Assembly (NCBI GenBank): GCA_021787655.1
Contig: JAJYLM010000062.1
Coordinates: 1-11,391, forward strand
DNA: 11,391 nucleotides
Reading direction: 5' to 3'
Source of the DNA: a bacterium
GTDB taxonomy: Bacteria > JAMCPX01
The notes beneath the pieces were generated by a model. The model was not told where the DNA came from. It saw only the letters and a list, made by a program, of their open reading frames with translations, and ran no database searches. This document shows, piece by piece, positions 1-6,739 of this stretch. The translations under genes were made by a program, and so were the position numbers. How positions within the stretch are numbered: the first letter of the stretch is position 1; the number at the start of each line of letters is the position of its first letter.

Positions 1-155
1 TGATCGCAAAGGTCATAACACGAGCCATCCTGGCACGCAGGCCGCGGACGAGGTATGCAGCGGGCATGGGTGCACGGCCGATCCTCTTCTTCAGGAAGAT
101 ACTGCCGGACAGGATGTTCGACGGCATCATGCTTGGCATGCTCAGGTTCTTTTAG
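1..155 (+). CDS. Short-chain dehydrogenase/reductase, C-terminal fragment (5' end outside window)
   Basis: The reading frame starting at base 3 is open from the left edge to a TAG stop at 153-155, giving about 50 residues. The fragment contains RRPRTRYAAG, then PILFFRKILPDRMFDG near the end. This matches the usual C-terminal tail of classical SDR oxidoreductases, where a Pro-x-x-Arg-Tyr segment precedes a hydrophobic stretch and a LPDR-x-FD-type motif. The NAD(P)-binding Rossmann glycine motif and the catalytic Tyr-x-x-x-Lys would lie upstream, outside the window, so cofactor and substrate cannot be judged. It is convergent with the propeller lipoprotein gene, and the 126 bp between their stops shows no strong terminator for this strand. 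The SDR assignment rests on recall of this tail pattern only. Confidence 0.65.
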   Translation, partial: IAKVITRAILARRPRTRYAAGMGARPILFFRKILPDRMFDGIMLGMLRFF

Positions 156-243
156 GCAGCAATTCCTTGTAACTGTTGAAGGAAAGGAGAACAGAAACTG
201 CGACCGTCTTCGCTTCTGCGGCCCATGACCGGAACCGGATGCA

Positions 244-261
244 GAAAACGGGGGTTGCCCC
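244..261 (-). terminator. Weak candidate intrinsic terminator downstream of the propeller lipoprotein gene
   Basis: Read on the minus strand, just after the stop codon at 282, there is a short GGGG-CAA-CCCC hairpin (plus-strand 251-261) followed by CGTTTTCT. The stem is only 4 bp and the T-run is short, so termination may be inefficient. It is the best candidate in the 156-281 gap. That gap also contains a TTCCTT/AAGGAA inverted repeat at 163-184 with no T-run after it. Confidence 0.3.
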
Positions 262-281
262 TGCTCTCCCGTCACAGGTCG

Positions 282-1793
282 TCAGTGGAACGCGTACACG
301 GCGCTATCCGCGGATCCGACATAGATAGTCCCGTCCGCACCGATCGCAGGCGAGGATTCCACGTCGTTTCCCGTCGCATACGACCACTTCAGCTTGCCGT
401 CCGGGTTGATTGCATAGAACTCGCCGCCGCGGGCTCCCACATAGATTGTGCCGTCGGCTCCGACCGCCGGTGATGACTCTACGTAATTGTTGCTATCGAC
501 CGTGTATGCCCACTTCTGTGTGCCGTCCGGGTTGACCGCATATAGATTTCCGTCGTCAGAACCCACATAGATCGTGCCGTCCTTGCCGATAGCCGGTGAA
601 GAATACACAGAACTGTTGGTAGAGAACGACCATTTCTCGGTACCGTCAGGATTGATCGCATAAAGGTAGTTGTTCATTCCGCCGACATAGATGGTCCCGT
701 CCGCTCCGATTGCAGGCGTCGATTGAATCGAATTGTCCGTGCCAAACTTCCATTTCAGTGTGCCGTCCGGGTTGATTGCGTGAAGGTTACCGTCGTAGGA
801 TCCGACATAGATCGTTCCGTCCCAGCCTATCGACGGTGAAGCGTGAAACAGGGAGCCTCCGGTTGCATACGACCATTTCAGGGTTCCAGTTGGATTCACC
901 GCATAAAGGTAATTGTCATTCGATCCGATATAAATCGTTCCGTCAGTCCCGATGACCGGTGATGATTCTATGGGAGCGCTGATTGCATATTCCCACTTGA
1001 ACGTACCATTCGGATTAATCGCATAAAGAACGTACCCATAGGGAAGAGACTTATTGTAGTAGTCTTCCCCGCCGAAATAGATCGTACCGTCTGTGCCTAT
1101 CGCAGGTGATGATACAATACTGTTGGTCGTCTGATATCTCCATTTCAAAGAACCATCCGGATTGATCGCGTAGAGATACGAATCGTCCGCGCCCACATAG
1201 ATGGTTCCGTCCGACGCTATAGCAGGAGAGGAGAACACGCCATCGTTGACAGTCGTTGAATACGACCATACCAGTACTCCGGTCGTTGAACCGGTCGATG
1301 CAGAGCTTAATCCGGTTGATTGGGCATTCTGCCGGAACCTGGGCCACGGCGCACCGTTCTGATAACCGCCGGGCGAAGGTATCGTGGTTATCGTGTTGGA
1401 GTATCCGCTTTCGCCATCACTGTTGACCGCAGTGACAACAAAGGAATAGGTCGTACCGTTTGTGGCGCCGGTATAGGTATAGGTGGTATTCATGCTGGAA
1501 CCCACCTTCGTATACTGTCCCGTGGGTGTTGCGAATGAGTTCATGAATGCTATGGTTCCCACGGAAGGCGTAAACGAGTAAATATTATAACTTGTTGCAT
1601 CGGTAGTTGCCTGCCAGCTCATGGGAACCTCGCTGTTCCCGACACTCGCAATCAGGGCGGTCGGCGGATTGAGCTTGCCCGAGTTGCTGCTCGTTGTGTT
1701 ACTGCTTCCGCTGCTGCAGCTCACGATCCCTGCAAAAAGAACGACTGCAAGCAGTACCAATACCGGATATCTTGAGAAAGGTAGTATGTTCAT
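282..1793 (-). CDS. Secreted lipoprotein with FN3-like domain and eight-blade PQQ-like beta-propeller
   Basis: The product is 503 aa from the ATG at 1793, chosen because GGAG lies 8 nt upstream. An ATG at 1799 and a GTG at 1850 are also in frame but too close to, or without, a ribosome binding site. Residues 1-25 form a lipoprotein signal ending in the lipobox IVSC, so Cys26 should be lipidated. A Ser/Thr/Asn-rich linker follows, then a fibronectin-type-III-like domain at about 40-140 (NPPTALIAS start, TYSFVVTAVNSDGESGYSN end). The rest is eight repeats of about 40 residues with the pattern SSPAIG-DGTIYVGS-LYAINPDGTLKW, the PQQ_2/BamB-like propeller repeat. The last repeat ends at VYAFH without its Trp strand. 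A LVWSYS strand before repeat 1 can supply it, which implies a closed eight-blade ring. There are no quinoprotein dehydrogenase features, so an enzymatic role is not supported. A binding, scaffold or surface role is inference. Confidence 0.85.
   Translation of the reverse strand: MNILPFSRYPVLVLLAVVLFAGIVSCSSGSSNTTSSNSGKLNPPTALIASVGNSEVPMSWQATTDATSYNIYSFTPSVGTIAFMNSFATPTGQYTKVGSSMNTTYTYTGATNGTTYSFVVTAVNSDGESGYSNTITTIPSPGGYQNGAPWPRFRQNAQSTGLSSASTGSTTGVLVWSYSTTVNDGVFSSPAIASDGTIYVGADDSYLYAINPDGSLKWRYQTTNSIVSSPAIGTDGTIYFGGEDYYNKSLPYGYVLYAINPNGTFKWEYAISAPIESSPVIGTDGTIYIGSNDNYLYAVNPTGTLKWSYATGGSLFHASPSIGWDGTIYVGSYDGNLHAINPDGTLKWKFGTDNSIQSTPAIGADGTIYVGGMNNYLYAINPDGTEKWSFSTNSSVYSSPAIGKDGTIYVGSDDGNLYAVNPDGTQKWAYTVDSNNYVESSPAVGADGTIYVGARGGEFYAINPDGKLKWSYATGNDVESSPAIGADGTIYVGSADSAVYAFH
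285..1250 (-). repeat. Eight tandem ~120-bp coding repeats (propeller blades)
   Basis: The plus-strand core (ACATAGAT-GT-CCGTC and close variants) recurs near 317, 437, 563, 683, 803, 925, 1074 and 1193. The spacing is mostly 120-126 bp. One longer unit, between the cores near 925 and 1074, contains an insertion encoding NKSLPYG. Each core encodes DGTIYVG at the start of a blade. DNA-level similarity is highest among the C-terminal blades, which suggests recent duplication or gene conversion within the gene. Confidence 0.85.
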
Positions 1794-1799
1794 TATCAT

Positions 1800-1893
1800 T
1801 TCTCCTTTTTTTAAGAGGTGGTAAATCCACCATCGTCTTGTTTGTTTCACAGGAGGAACAGAGCCCTCCCCTATGGTTTTCGAAGAAGGAGAA
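1800..1893 (-). promoter_or_regulatory. Structured 5' leader of the lipoprotein gene with candidate anti-Shine-Dalgarno segments
   Basis: On the minus strand the leader contains a hairpin GGTGG-ATTTA-CCACC (1817-1831) just upstream of the AAAGGAG ribosome binding site at about 1802-1808. A second possible stem is GGAGG/CCTCC with an 8-nt loop, near 1851-1870. The segment TTCTCCTT (plus-strand AAGGAGAA, 1886-1893) is perfectly complementary over 8 nt to AAGGAGAA, which contains the ribosome binding site (1800-1807). These pairings could control translation, but such short matches can arise by chance. Confidence 0.25.
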
Positions 1894-1918
1894 TCAGGGA
1901 TGATTGTGGAGCTTTTGA

Positions 1919-2350
1919 TTAACCGCGTGGTGGAACGAAGATCGTTTTTACGATCATGAAAGGCGGGCGTGTTGCATCGGAAACAAACATCGCCAACTCA
2001 TTGAATTGCAGAGATATATCTTGGAAAGAAAAAATAATATCGTTCGTGGATTGATCGTCATTATCGTCCATCCCTCTGAAACGAGAGGCTATGAAGCGTT
2101 TTGTCCGGAGCTTCACTACGGTTCGGAAAGTACGGACCGGCTGACGGGAAGACATGTCGGGCGTAGTGTTCTCACCATACACAGGATGGCGCAGTGCGTC
2201 CGGTACAGGCGAAGAAAGACTGGCAGGGACCGGCGCAGAGGCAAGGCATGTGCTGTCACCAGGCTGTTGTAGAAAAAACAGTCCTGCGTAGCCTGTAAGC
2301 AGTACCATACAGGCGTACAGCAGATGTCTGGTTTTCCATGTATACATCAT
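1919..2350 (-). CDS. Small membrane-anchored protein of unknown function
   Basis: I do not recognise this gene. The frame encodes 143 aa. Residues about 9-28 (LLYACMVLLTGYAGLFFL) form one hydrophobic segment that could be a signal anchor or uncleaved signal peptide. A Pro/Ser-rich stretch follows (about 35-70), then a basic patch (KLRTKRFIASRFRG), an acidic patch (DDNDDQ), and a hydrophobic/aromatic C-terminus ending VPPRG. The start is uncertain: two adjacent ATGs sit behind TCAGGT, a weak ribosome binding site very close to the first. A TTGACT hexamer on the minus strand near 2388 could be a -35, but the matching -10 is poor. The gene is divergent from the anti-sigma/efflux cluster across a 160-bp gap. 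An 88-codon frame on the opposite strand overlaps it, but this frame is preferred because of its membrane-anchor start. Confidence 0.5.
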   Translation of the reverse strand: MMYTWKTRHLLYACMVLLTGYAGLFFLQQPGDSTCLASAPVPASLSSPVPDALRHPVYGENTTPDMSSRQPVRTFRTVVKLRTKRFIASRFRGMDDNDDQSTNDIIFSFQDISLQFNELAMFVSDATRPPFMIVKTIFVPPRG

Positions 2351-2465
2351 ACCTGAACTTGAGATTTAGCCCGTAAGGGGGTATAAGTCAACACTATCGG
2401 CCAGCGCCGGATCAGCAAACCGAGAGAAAGGATAACGATAGGATTCTCCCTTGGGTAAAATCCAT

Positions 2466-2491
2466 GGAACAAAAACAGCGGCATATCGTTT
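2466..2491 (+). promoter_or_regulatory. Candidate ECF-sigma promoter (GGAAC-N16-CGTTT)
   Basis: GGAAC at 2466-2470 is followed after exactly 16 nt by CGTTT at 2487-2491. ECF sigma factors typically use an AAC-containing -35 and a CGT- or GTC-type -10 at 16-17 nt. Transcription would start near 2497, just before the AGGAGG site (2500-2505) for the ATG at 2511. I found no good sigma-70 pair here. A TAAAAT at 2456 lacks a -35, and TACAAT at 2493 has CAAAAA at the -35 position. The match is to a short, degenerate pattern. Confidence 0.35.
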
Positions 2492-2510
2492 ATACAATCA
2501 GGAGGATGTT

Positions 2511-2963
2511 ATGCGGTGTTCAAAAGCAAGAAAGCTTTTCTCACCCTCGGTTGACGGAGCGTTGACAGCGGCGGAACTCGCCGGGCTGGACGCCCATATT
2601 CAGGGGTGCAGGACATGCAGGGAGCGTCTCGAACAGATACGGGCTCTCCATGTACGGCTGAGCTCGTTGGAGCCTCTGCACGCACCGAACGGGTTTACGA
2701 CAAGGGTGATGGCGAACATTTCGGACGACGGTGCACAGAGGGCATGGTCGTTCTTCCCTGTCGTGGAAAGGTTCGTTGAGGCAGCCGTGCTCGCGCTGGT
2801 GATTATCATCGGTACACGGGCGGGCAGCTTTCTCGGAACGGCGTTTACCCGGCAGAACACCACCATAGCATCCACCCTTTCTCTGGACACCCTCGAGGCA
2901 GATCAGCCGGCTTCCATCGGCGGCGCATATATGGCGATGATGGAGGGCATCAATGAAAAATAG
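2511..2963 (+). CDS. zf-HC2 (anti-sigma-like) single-pass membrane protein
   Basis: The product is 150 aa from the ATG at 2511, which has an excellent AGGAGG site 5 nt upstream. The N-terminus carries the zinc-binding anti-sigma (ZAS) pattern: Cys3, then His29-x3-Cys33-x2-Cys36 (DAHIQGCRTCRERL). In ECF anti-sigma factors this cytoplasmic domain clamps the sigma factor. A hydrophobic segment at about 90-110 (EAAVLALVIIIGTRAGSFLG) predicts one membrane span, leaving a ~40-residue periplasmic tail. No sigma factor gene sits upstream, where it usually would, so the partner is not visible. The 3' end overlaps the next gene by 11 bp, implying translational coupling. Membership in the zf-HC2 family is well supported. 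Anti-sigma function is inferred. Confidence 0.8.
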   Translation: MRCSKARKLFSPSVDGALTAAELAGLDAHIQGCRTCRERLEQIRALHVRLSSLEPLHAPNGFTTRVMANISDDGAQRAWSFFPVVERFVEAAVLALVIIIGTRAGSFLGTAFTRQNTTIASTLSLDTLEADQPASIGGAYMAMMEGINEK

Positions 2964-3435
2964 CACGCTGAAGTTCCTCCTGCTGGTATCGGTGATCCTG
3001 AACGCAGCCATCCTCGCGACCGTGGGATATTCTTATTACCAGCATACCTGCAGGCGGGGAATTCCGTTCGGACCAGAACGCCGGCAGTTTCTGAGGAAGG
3101 AACTTTCCCTGACCCCGGCGCAGACAGACCTCCTGATGAAACAACAGCAGGCATTCCACGCGCGGATATCGGCCATGAAACAGCAGATATTCCAGCAACG
3201 ACTGCAGCTTCTGAACCTGATGCAGGCGGATAAGCCCGACATGAAGCAGATAGATCAATCCATCGAAGGGATAGGTGACATGCAGGAGAACATCGAAAAA
3301 GCAGTCGTGAGCCATATCATGGACGTGAAAACGCAGTTGAACACGGACCAGCAGAAGAAGTTTTTCGGATTTATAGAATCTATCATAACGAAACGCGAAC
3401 ACGAAGGTTACGGTCCCCATGGACCCCGTCGATAA
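2953..3435 (+). CDS. CnrX/ZraP/Spy-like periplasmic metal-resistance/envelope-stress sensor
   Basis: The product is 160 aa. The ATG at 2953 overlaps the preceding gene, and GGAGG lies 6 nt upstream within that gene. Residues 8-28 form an N-terminal membrane anchor or uncleaved signal. The periplasmic part is almost all helical and rich in Gln, Met and Lys. It has an LTPAQ motif at 53-57 and a related LNTDQ at 129-133, the hallmark of the LTxxQ (Spy/CpxP) and heavy-metal-resistance (CnrX/ZraP) families. Potential metal ligands are His31, Cys33, His69, His121 with Met123, and His150/His156 near the C-terminus. In CnrX-type systems this protein senses metal and controls a membrane anti-sigma factor. 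Its coupling to a zf-HC2 gene fits that arrangement. Chaperone-like (Spy/ZraP) function is the alternative. The ligand, if any, is unknown. Confidence 0.78.
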   Translation: MKNSTLKFLLLVSVILNAAILATVGYSYYQHTCRRGIPFGPERRQFLRKELSLTPAQTDLLMKQQQAFHARISAMKQQIFQQRLQLLNLMQADKPDMKQIDQSIEGIGDMQENIEKAVVSHIMDVKTQLNTDQQKKFFGFIESIITKREHEGYGPHGPRR

Positions 3436-3493
3436 GACTATGCCCTCTTCCGGACCGGGAGAGGGAACACACCGGCACAGGAACCTTTCCACG

Positions 3494-4834
3494 ATGAAGA
3501 CCTTGAGTGCACTCTTGCTGCTGGTGCTTGCGGCAGCGGCCACGGCGATCCCGGACGTACGGGCAGACAGCGGGCAGGTCATGAACCTTGACGACTGTAT
3601 CAAGACGACCATCGAAAACAACCCCCAGCTCAAGGCGGCCCGGATGAGTATCGCATCGAGCGAGGGCACGTACGGCATTGCACGGTCCGTGCTCCTGCCG
3701 CAGATCAATGCCGTTGCCAACGCACAGCGATCAACGTCGAATATTGCTCTCACGTCCCAAAGTCCGTACGCGTCCCTGTACTACCGGCAGCCGGACAACA
3801 CAAATTACCCGTACTACACGGCATCAGTGACGCTGAACCAGCAGTTATTCAGCTTCGGCAAAAATTACTTCGGCATGCGCTCTTCGGCAGAACTGGTGAA
3901 CGCAGCACGGTACAACCTCATCACGACGCAAAACACCCTGGTGTACAATGTGAAGCAGAACTTTTTCAACCTCCTCGAATACAACATGATCATCGAATCC
4001 GACAACTACCTTCTCAAACAGATGGAGACACAACTCGAGCAGGCAGAGGCATACTACAAGGCCGGCATCAAAACGAAGATCGACGTCCTCAGTGCGAGGA
4101 CGAGCCTGGGAAACATCAGGTTAAGCCTTATTACGGCAGAGAATGCGCGGCAGATATACATCCTGAACCTGTTGTCGCTCATGGGAATGCCTCTGACCGC
4201 GGGTGTCTCGTTTACCGGCCAGCTTGAAGCGGTTCCCGTATCGACGGACGCCGGCGTCTACGTGCAGACGGCGCTCGAGAACAGGCCCGACTACCGGTCC
4301 CTGAAAAAACAGCTCGAGTCTGCACGGTATTCCTACAAGCAGTCCATCAGCGCATATTTTCCTTCGCTGTCGGGCAATGCTTCCTACAATTGGGCAGGCC
4401 AGGATTTCCCGCTCACGTGGAACTGGGCAATAGGTCTGGCGCTGACCTTCAACATATTTTCAGGTTTTGAGAACACATCGGCACTGCAGGTCGCCAAGGC
4501 ACAGATGCTGAACATACGATATACGATGGACCAGCAGAAACTTACGGTCGAGCTGTCCGTGCAGTCTGCTCTCGACAACCTCGATCAGGCACGCAAGAGC
4601 ATCACCGTCGCGAGCGACACCAGAAACCAGGCAGAGGCGAACATGGAACTGACGAAAAAGGGATACAGCGCAGGTATCAACAATTACCTCGATTACCTGA
4701 CGGCCGTCGCCACGTACCAGAATGCCGAATCGTCCTACGCAACGGCACTTGCGTCCTACAATATAGCATTTGCAAATCTCGAATACGTAACCGGATCGAC
4801 AATTTCGAATGGGGGTACCGAGCATGAAGAGTAA
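3494..4834 (+). CDS. TolC-family outer membrane efflux protein
   Basis: The product is 446 aa from the ATG at 3494. This start opens directly into a signal peptide (MKTLSALLLLVLAAAATA, probable cleavage after Val-Arg-Ala at 24). Upstream in-frame ATGs at 3419 and 3440 would bury that signal behind a charged extension. The ribosome binding site is modest (AGGAA about 10 nt upstream). The mature protein shows the two OEP repeats of the family, at about 35-230 and 255-435. Long amphipathic Ala/Gln/Asn-rich helices alternate with beta segments, and there is a typical second-repeat opening, LENRPDYRSLKKQLESA at 261-277. Length and layout fit a trimeric outer-membrane channel-tunnel. It lies 58 bp after the sensor gene and overlaps the adaptor gene by 11 bp, so it is the outer-membrane part of the same exporter. 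Confidence 0.92.
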   Translation: MKTLSALLLLVLAAAATAIPDVRADSGQVMNLDDCIKTTIENNPQLKAARMSIASSEGTYGIARSVLLPQINAVANAQRSTSNIALTSQSPYASLYYRQPDNTNYPYYTASVTLNQQLFSFGKNYFGMRSSAELVNAARYNLITTQNTLVYNVKQNFFNLLEYNMIIESDNYLLKQMETQLEQAEAYYKAGIKTKIDVLSARTSLGNIRLSLITAENARQIYILNLLSLMGMPLTAGVSFTGQLEAVPVSTDAGVYVQTALENRPDYRSLKKQLESARYSYKQSISAYFPSLSGNASYNWAGQDFPLTWNWAIGLALTFNIFSGFENTSALQVAKAQMLNIRYTMDQQKLTVELSVQSALDNLDQARKSITVASDTRNQAEANMELTKKGYSAGINNYLDYLTAVATYQNAESSYATALASYNIAFANLEYVTGSTISNGGTEHEE

Positions 4835-6014
4835 ATACTGGATCATTTCAGGCGTTGTCCTGATCGCTGTCATCATAACCGTCACCATCGTGGTAAAAAA
4901 GGACAAAAAGCCTCTCCTGACCTTCGAGAAGATAAAGCGGGGTGATATTACCGCAACGGTCAGTGCAACGGGCCAGATAAACCCCGTGGTATGGGCGCAG
5001 GTCGGTGCACAGGTATCGGGACAGATTATCAAGCTGTTCGCCGATTTCAACAGCGTCGTAAAAAAGGGGGAACTGCTCGCCCTGATCGATCCCACCCCGT
5101 TTCAGGCTGCTCTGACACAGGCAACTGCAAACCTCGTCAGCGCAAAGGCCGGTGTTTCGCAGGCGAAGGCGACCATGGAACTCGACCGGTCCAACTATGA
5201 ACGTGACCTCTCCCTGCCCACTGAGCTTATCTCTCAGCAGACCGTCGAAACGGCAAAATCGACCTACGACGTTGCTGCTGCAAGCTTTTCCGCGGCACAG
5301 GCAGCGGTCCTCCAGGCACAGGCGAACCTCAACATAGCGAAATTCAACCTCGCACACACCCGCATCCTCTCCCCGCTGAACGGGGTCGTGATAACCCGGG
5401 TCGTCAATACGGGGCAGACCGTAGCTTCTGCGTTTCAGACACCGGACCTGTTCGATATTGCCGAAAACCTCGAAAAGATGGAGAGCGATACCAACGTTGT
5501 CGAGACGGACATCGGCAGGGTAAAGATCGGTCAGAAAGCCCAGTTCAATGTCGACGCATACCCCAACACCGTATTTACCGGGACCGTGGCCATCATACGG
5601 AACGCTCCCATGGTCATCCAGAATGTCGTCAATTACGATGTGATCATCTATATCGACAACAAGGACCTCAAGCTCAAGCCCGGCATGACATCGTACGTAA
5701 CCATAGATGTCGGCAGGAAGGACGGCATCCTCATGATTCCCAATGCAGCACTTCGGTTCGCACCGAAAAATTCCGATGCGATCCTGCGCACCTACAGCAT
5801 GCACAACAAGCTTCCCTCCTGGGCAGCGGCAGGCAGTAATGAAGCTGATAAAAAGGAATGGTACCGCATCACCAAGGTCTGGGTATACAGGGACAATAAT
5901 TTTGTTCCCCTCCCCGTGAAGACCGGCATACGGGACAACAATTTCACGGAACTCGCGCAGGGCGATCTGAAGGAAGGAGACGAGGTTGTCACAGGATACC
6001 AGGCAGGACAATAA
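4824..6014 (+). CDS. macA: MacA-like periplasmic adaptor (membrane fusion protein) of an ABC efflux pump
   Basis: The product is 396 aa from the ATG at 4824, with a G-rich ribosome binding site (GGGGG) 8 nt upstream inside the tolC-like gene. An ATG 15 bp upstream is less likely. An N-terminal membrane anchor spans residues 5-24. The halves of the lipoyl-like domain flank a helical hairpin: GAQVSGQI at 61-68 with KKGELLALIDP at 80-90 on one side, and LSPLNGVVITR with VNTGQTV at about 182-200 on the other. The Ala/Gln-rich coiled-coil hairpin is at about 93-175. A beta-barrel (about 215-300) and a membrane-proximal domain (about 300-396) follow. This order is that of MacA/HlyD-family adaptors bridging an inner-membrane transporter to TolC. 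The gene overlaps both neighbours, placing it in one translational unit. The substrate cannot be told from sequence. Confidence 0.9.
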   Translation: MKSKYWIISGVVLIAVIITVTIVVKKDKKPLLTFEKIKRGDITATVSATGQINPVVWAQVGAQVSGQIIKLFADFNSVVKKGELLALIDPTPFQAALTQATANLVSAKAGVSQAKATMELDRSNYERDLSLPTELISQQTVETAKSTYDVAAASFSAAQAAVLQAQANLNIAKFNLAHTRILSPLNGVVITRVVNTGQTVASAFQTPDLFDIAENLEKMESDTNVVETDIGRVKIGQKAQFNVDAYPNTVFTGTVAIIRNAPMVIQNVVNYDVIIYIDNKDLKLKPGMTSYVTIDVGRKDGILMIPNAALRFAPKNSDAILRTYSMHNKLPSWAAAGSNEADKKEWYRITKVWVYRDNNFVPLPVKTGIRDNNFTELAQGDLKEGDEVVTGYQAGQ

Positions 6015-6702
6015 AGACAGCGTCGTCCGGGCAGTGCATCTGAAGAAGACGTACTTCCTCGACGGTGTTGCAGTCCCTGCCCTGAAAGAAGTCAACCTCG
6101 GGATAGCCAAAGGCTCGTTCGTATCCATCACCGGGGCATCCGGTTCTGGTAAAACGACCTTCATGAACATCCTCGGGTGTCTCGACAAACCGACAGAGGG
6201 CAGCTACTATCTGGAAGGCACGGATGTTTCCTCGCTTACGCCGGACCGGCTCGCGGACATCCGCAACGAGAGAATCGGATTTATTTTCCAGAACTTCAAC
6301 CTGCTTGCAAGGACAAGCGCAATGGAAAACGTGGAGCTCCCGCTGGTGTATGCGGGCGTTGCACGGCATGAGCGTCAGAAAAAAGCCCGGGAACTCCTCG
6401 AAATGATGGGTTTGAAAGGGTTCGAGCAGCACTTCCCCCAGCAGCTCTCCGGCGGACAGCAGCAGCGGGTCGCTATTGCGCGGGCGCTGGTCAACTCGCC
6501 GAGCATCATCCTCGCCGATGAGCCGACCGGAAACCTCGATTCAAAAACGAGCTACGAGATCATGGCAATCCTGACGAGGCTCAATGAACAGATGGGCGTA
6601 ACCATCATTCTGGTGACGCACGAACACGACATTGCAGGGTACGCACAGAGAATCATCACCTTCAGGGACGGACTTGTGGTGTCGGACACGGTGAACAAAT
6701 GA
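5986..6702 (+). CDS. MacB-type ABC transporter ATP-binding protein
   Basis: The product is 238 aa from a TTG at 5986, which overlaps the adaptor gene by 29 bp. AAGGAG lies 6-7 nt upstream, and there is no ATG before the nucleotide-binding domain. All ATPase motifs are intact: Walker A GASGSGKT at 50-57, Q-loop Gln102 in FIFQNFNLL, signature LSGGQQQR at 154-161, Walker B IILADE at 174-179 followed by PTGNLD, and switch His212 (VTHEHD). This belongs to the LolD/MacB/FtsE-like subfamily that energises mechanotransmission exporters. In E. coli MacB the ATPase is fused to the permease, but here the two are separate genes, a common bacterial arrangement. It should pair with the permease downstream, although an unusual 151-bp gap separates them. 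Confidence 0.93.
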   Translation: MSQDTRQDNKDSVVRAVHLKKTYFLDGVAVPALKEVNLGIAKGSFVSITGASGSGKTTFMNILGCLDKPTEGSYYLEGTDVSSLTPDRLADIRNERIGFIFQNFNLLARTSAMENVELPLVYAGVARHERQKKARELLEMMGLKGFEQHFPQQLSGGQQQRVAIARALVNSPSIILADEPTGNLDSKTSYEIMAILTRLNEQMGVTIILVTHEHDIAGYAQRIITFRDGLVVSDTVNK

Positions 6703-6739
6703 AGTTTTTTGATTTTACACATTTGCTTCTACGTTATCC

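Noticed and set aside
163..184. TTCCTT/AAGGAA inverted repeat after the dehydrogenase as its terminator
   Set aside because: AT-rich 6-bp stem with a 10-nt loop and no T-run downstream on the plus strand.
282..1793. PQQ-dependent dehydrogenase or BamB assembly lipoprotein
   Set aside because: Only the propeller repeat is shared. There is no dehydrogenase active-site or PQQ-ligand pattern, and the FN3-like domain plus the uniform DGTIYVG repeats are not like BamB.
2006..2272. 88-codon frame on the plus strand opposite the unknown membrane-anchored gene
   Set aside because: It lies wholly within the minus-strand frame, has no convincing ribosome binding site, and its protein looks like low-complexity Arg-rich shadow translation. 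The opposite strand has a plausible membrane-anchor start.
4848..6188. 446-codon minus-strand frame across the MacA-like and ATPase genes
   Set aside because: It is antisense to two genes with intact family motifs. Its translation is rich in Cys, Arg and Asp without any domain pattern, typical of a shadow in GC-rich DNA.
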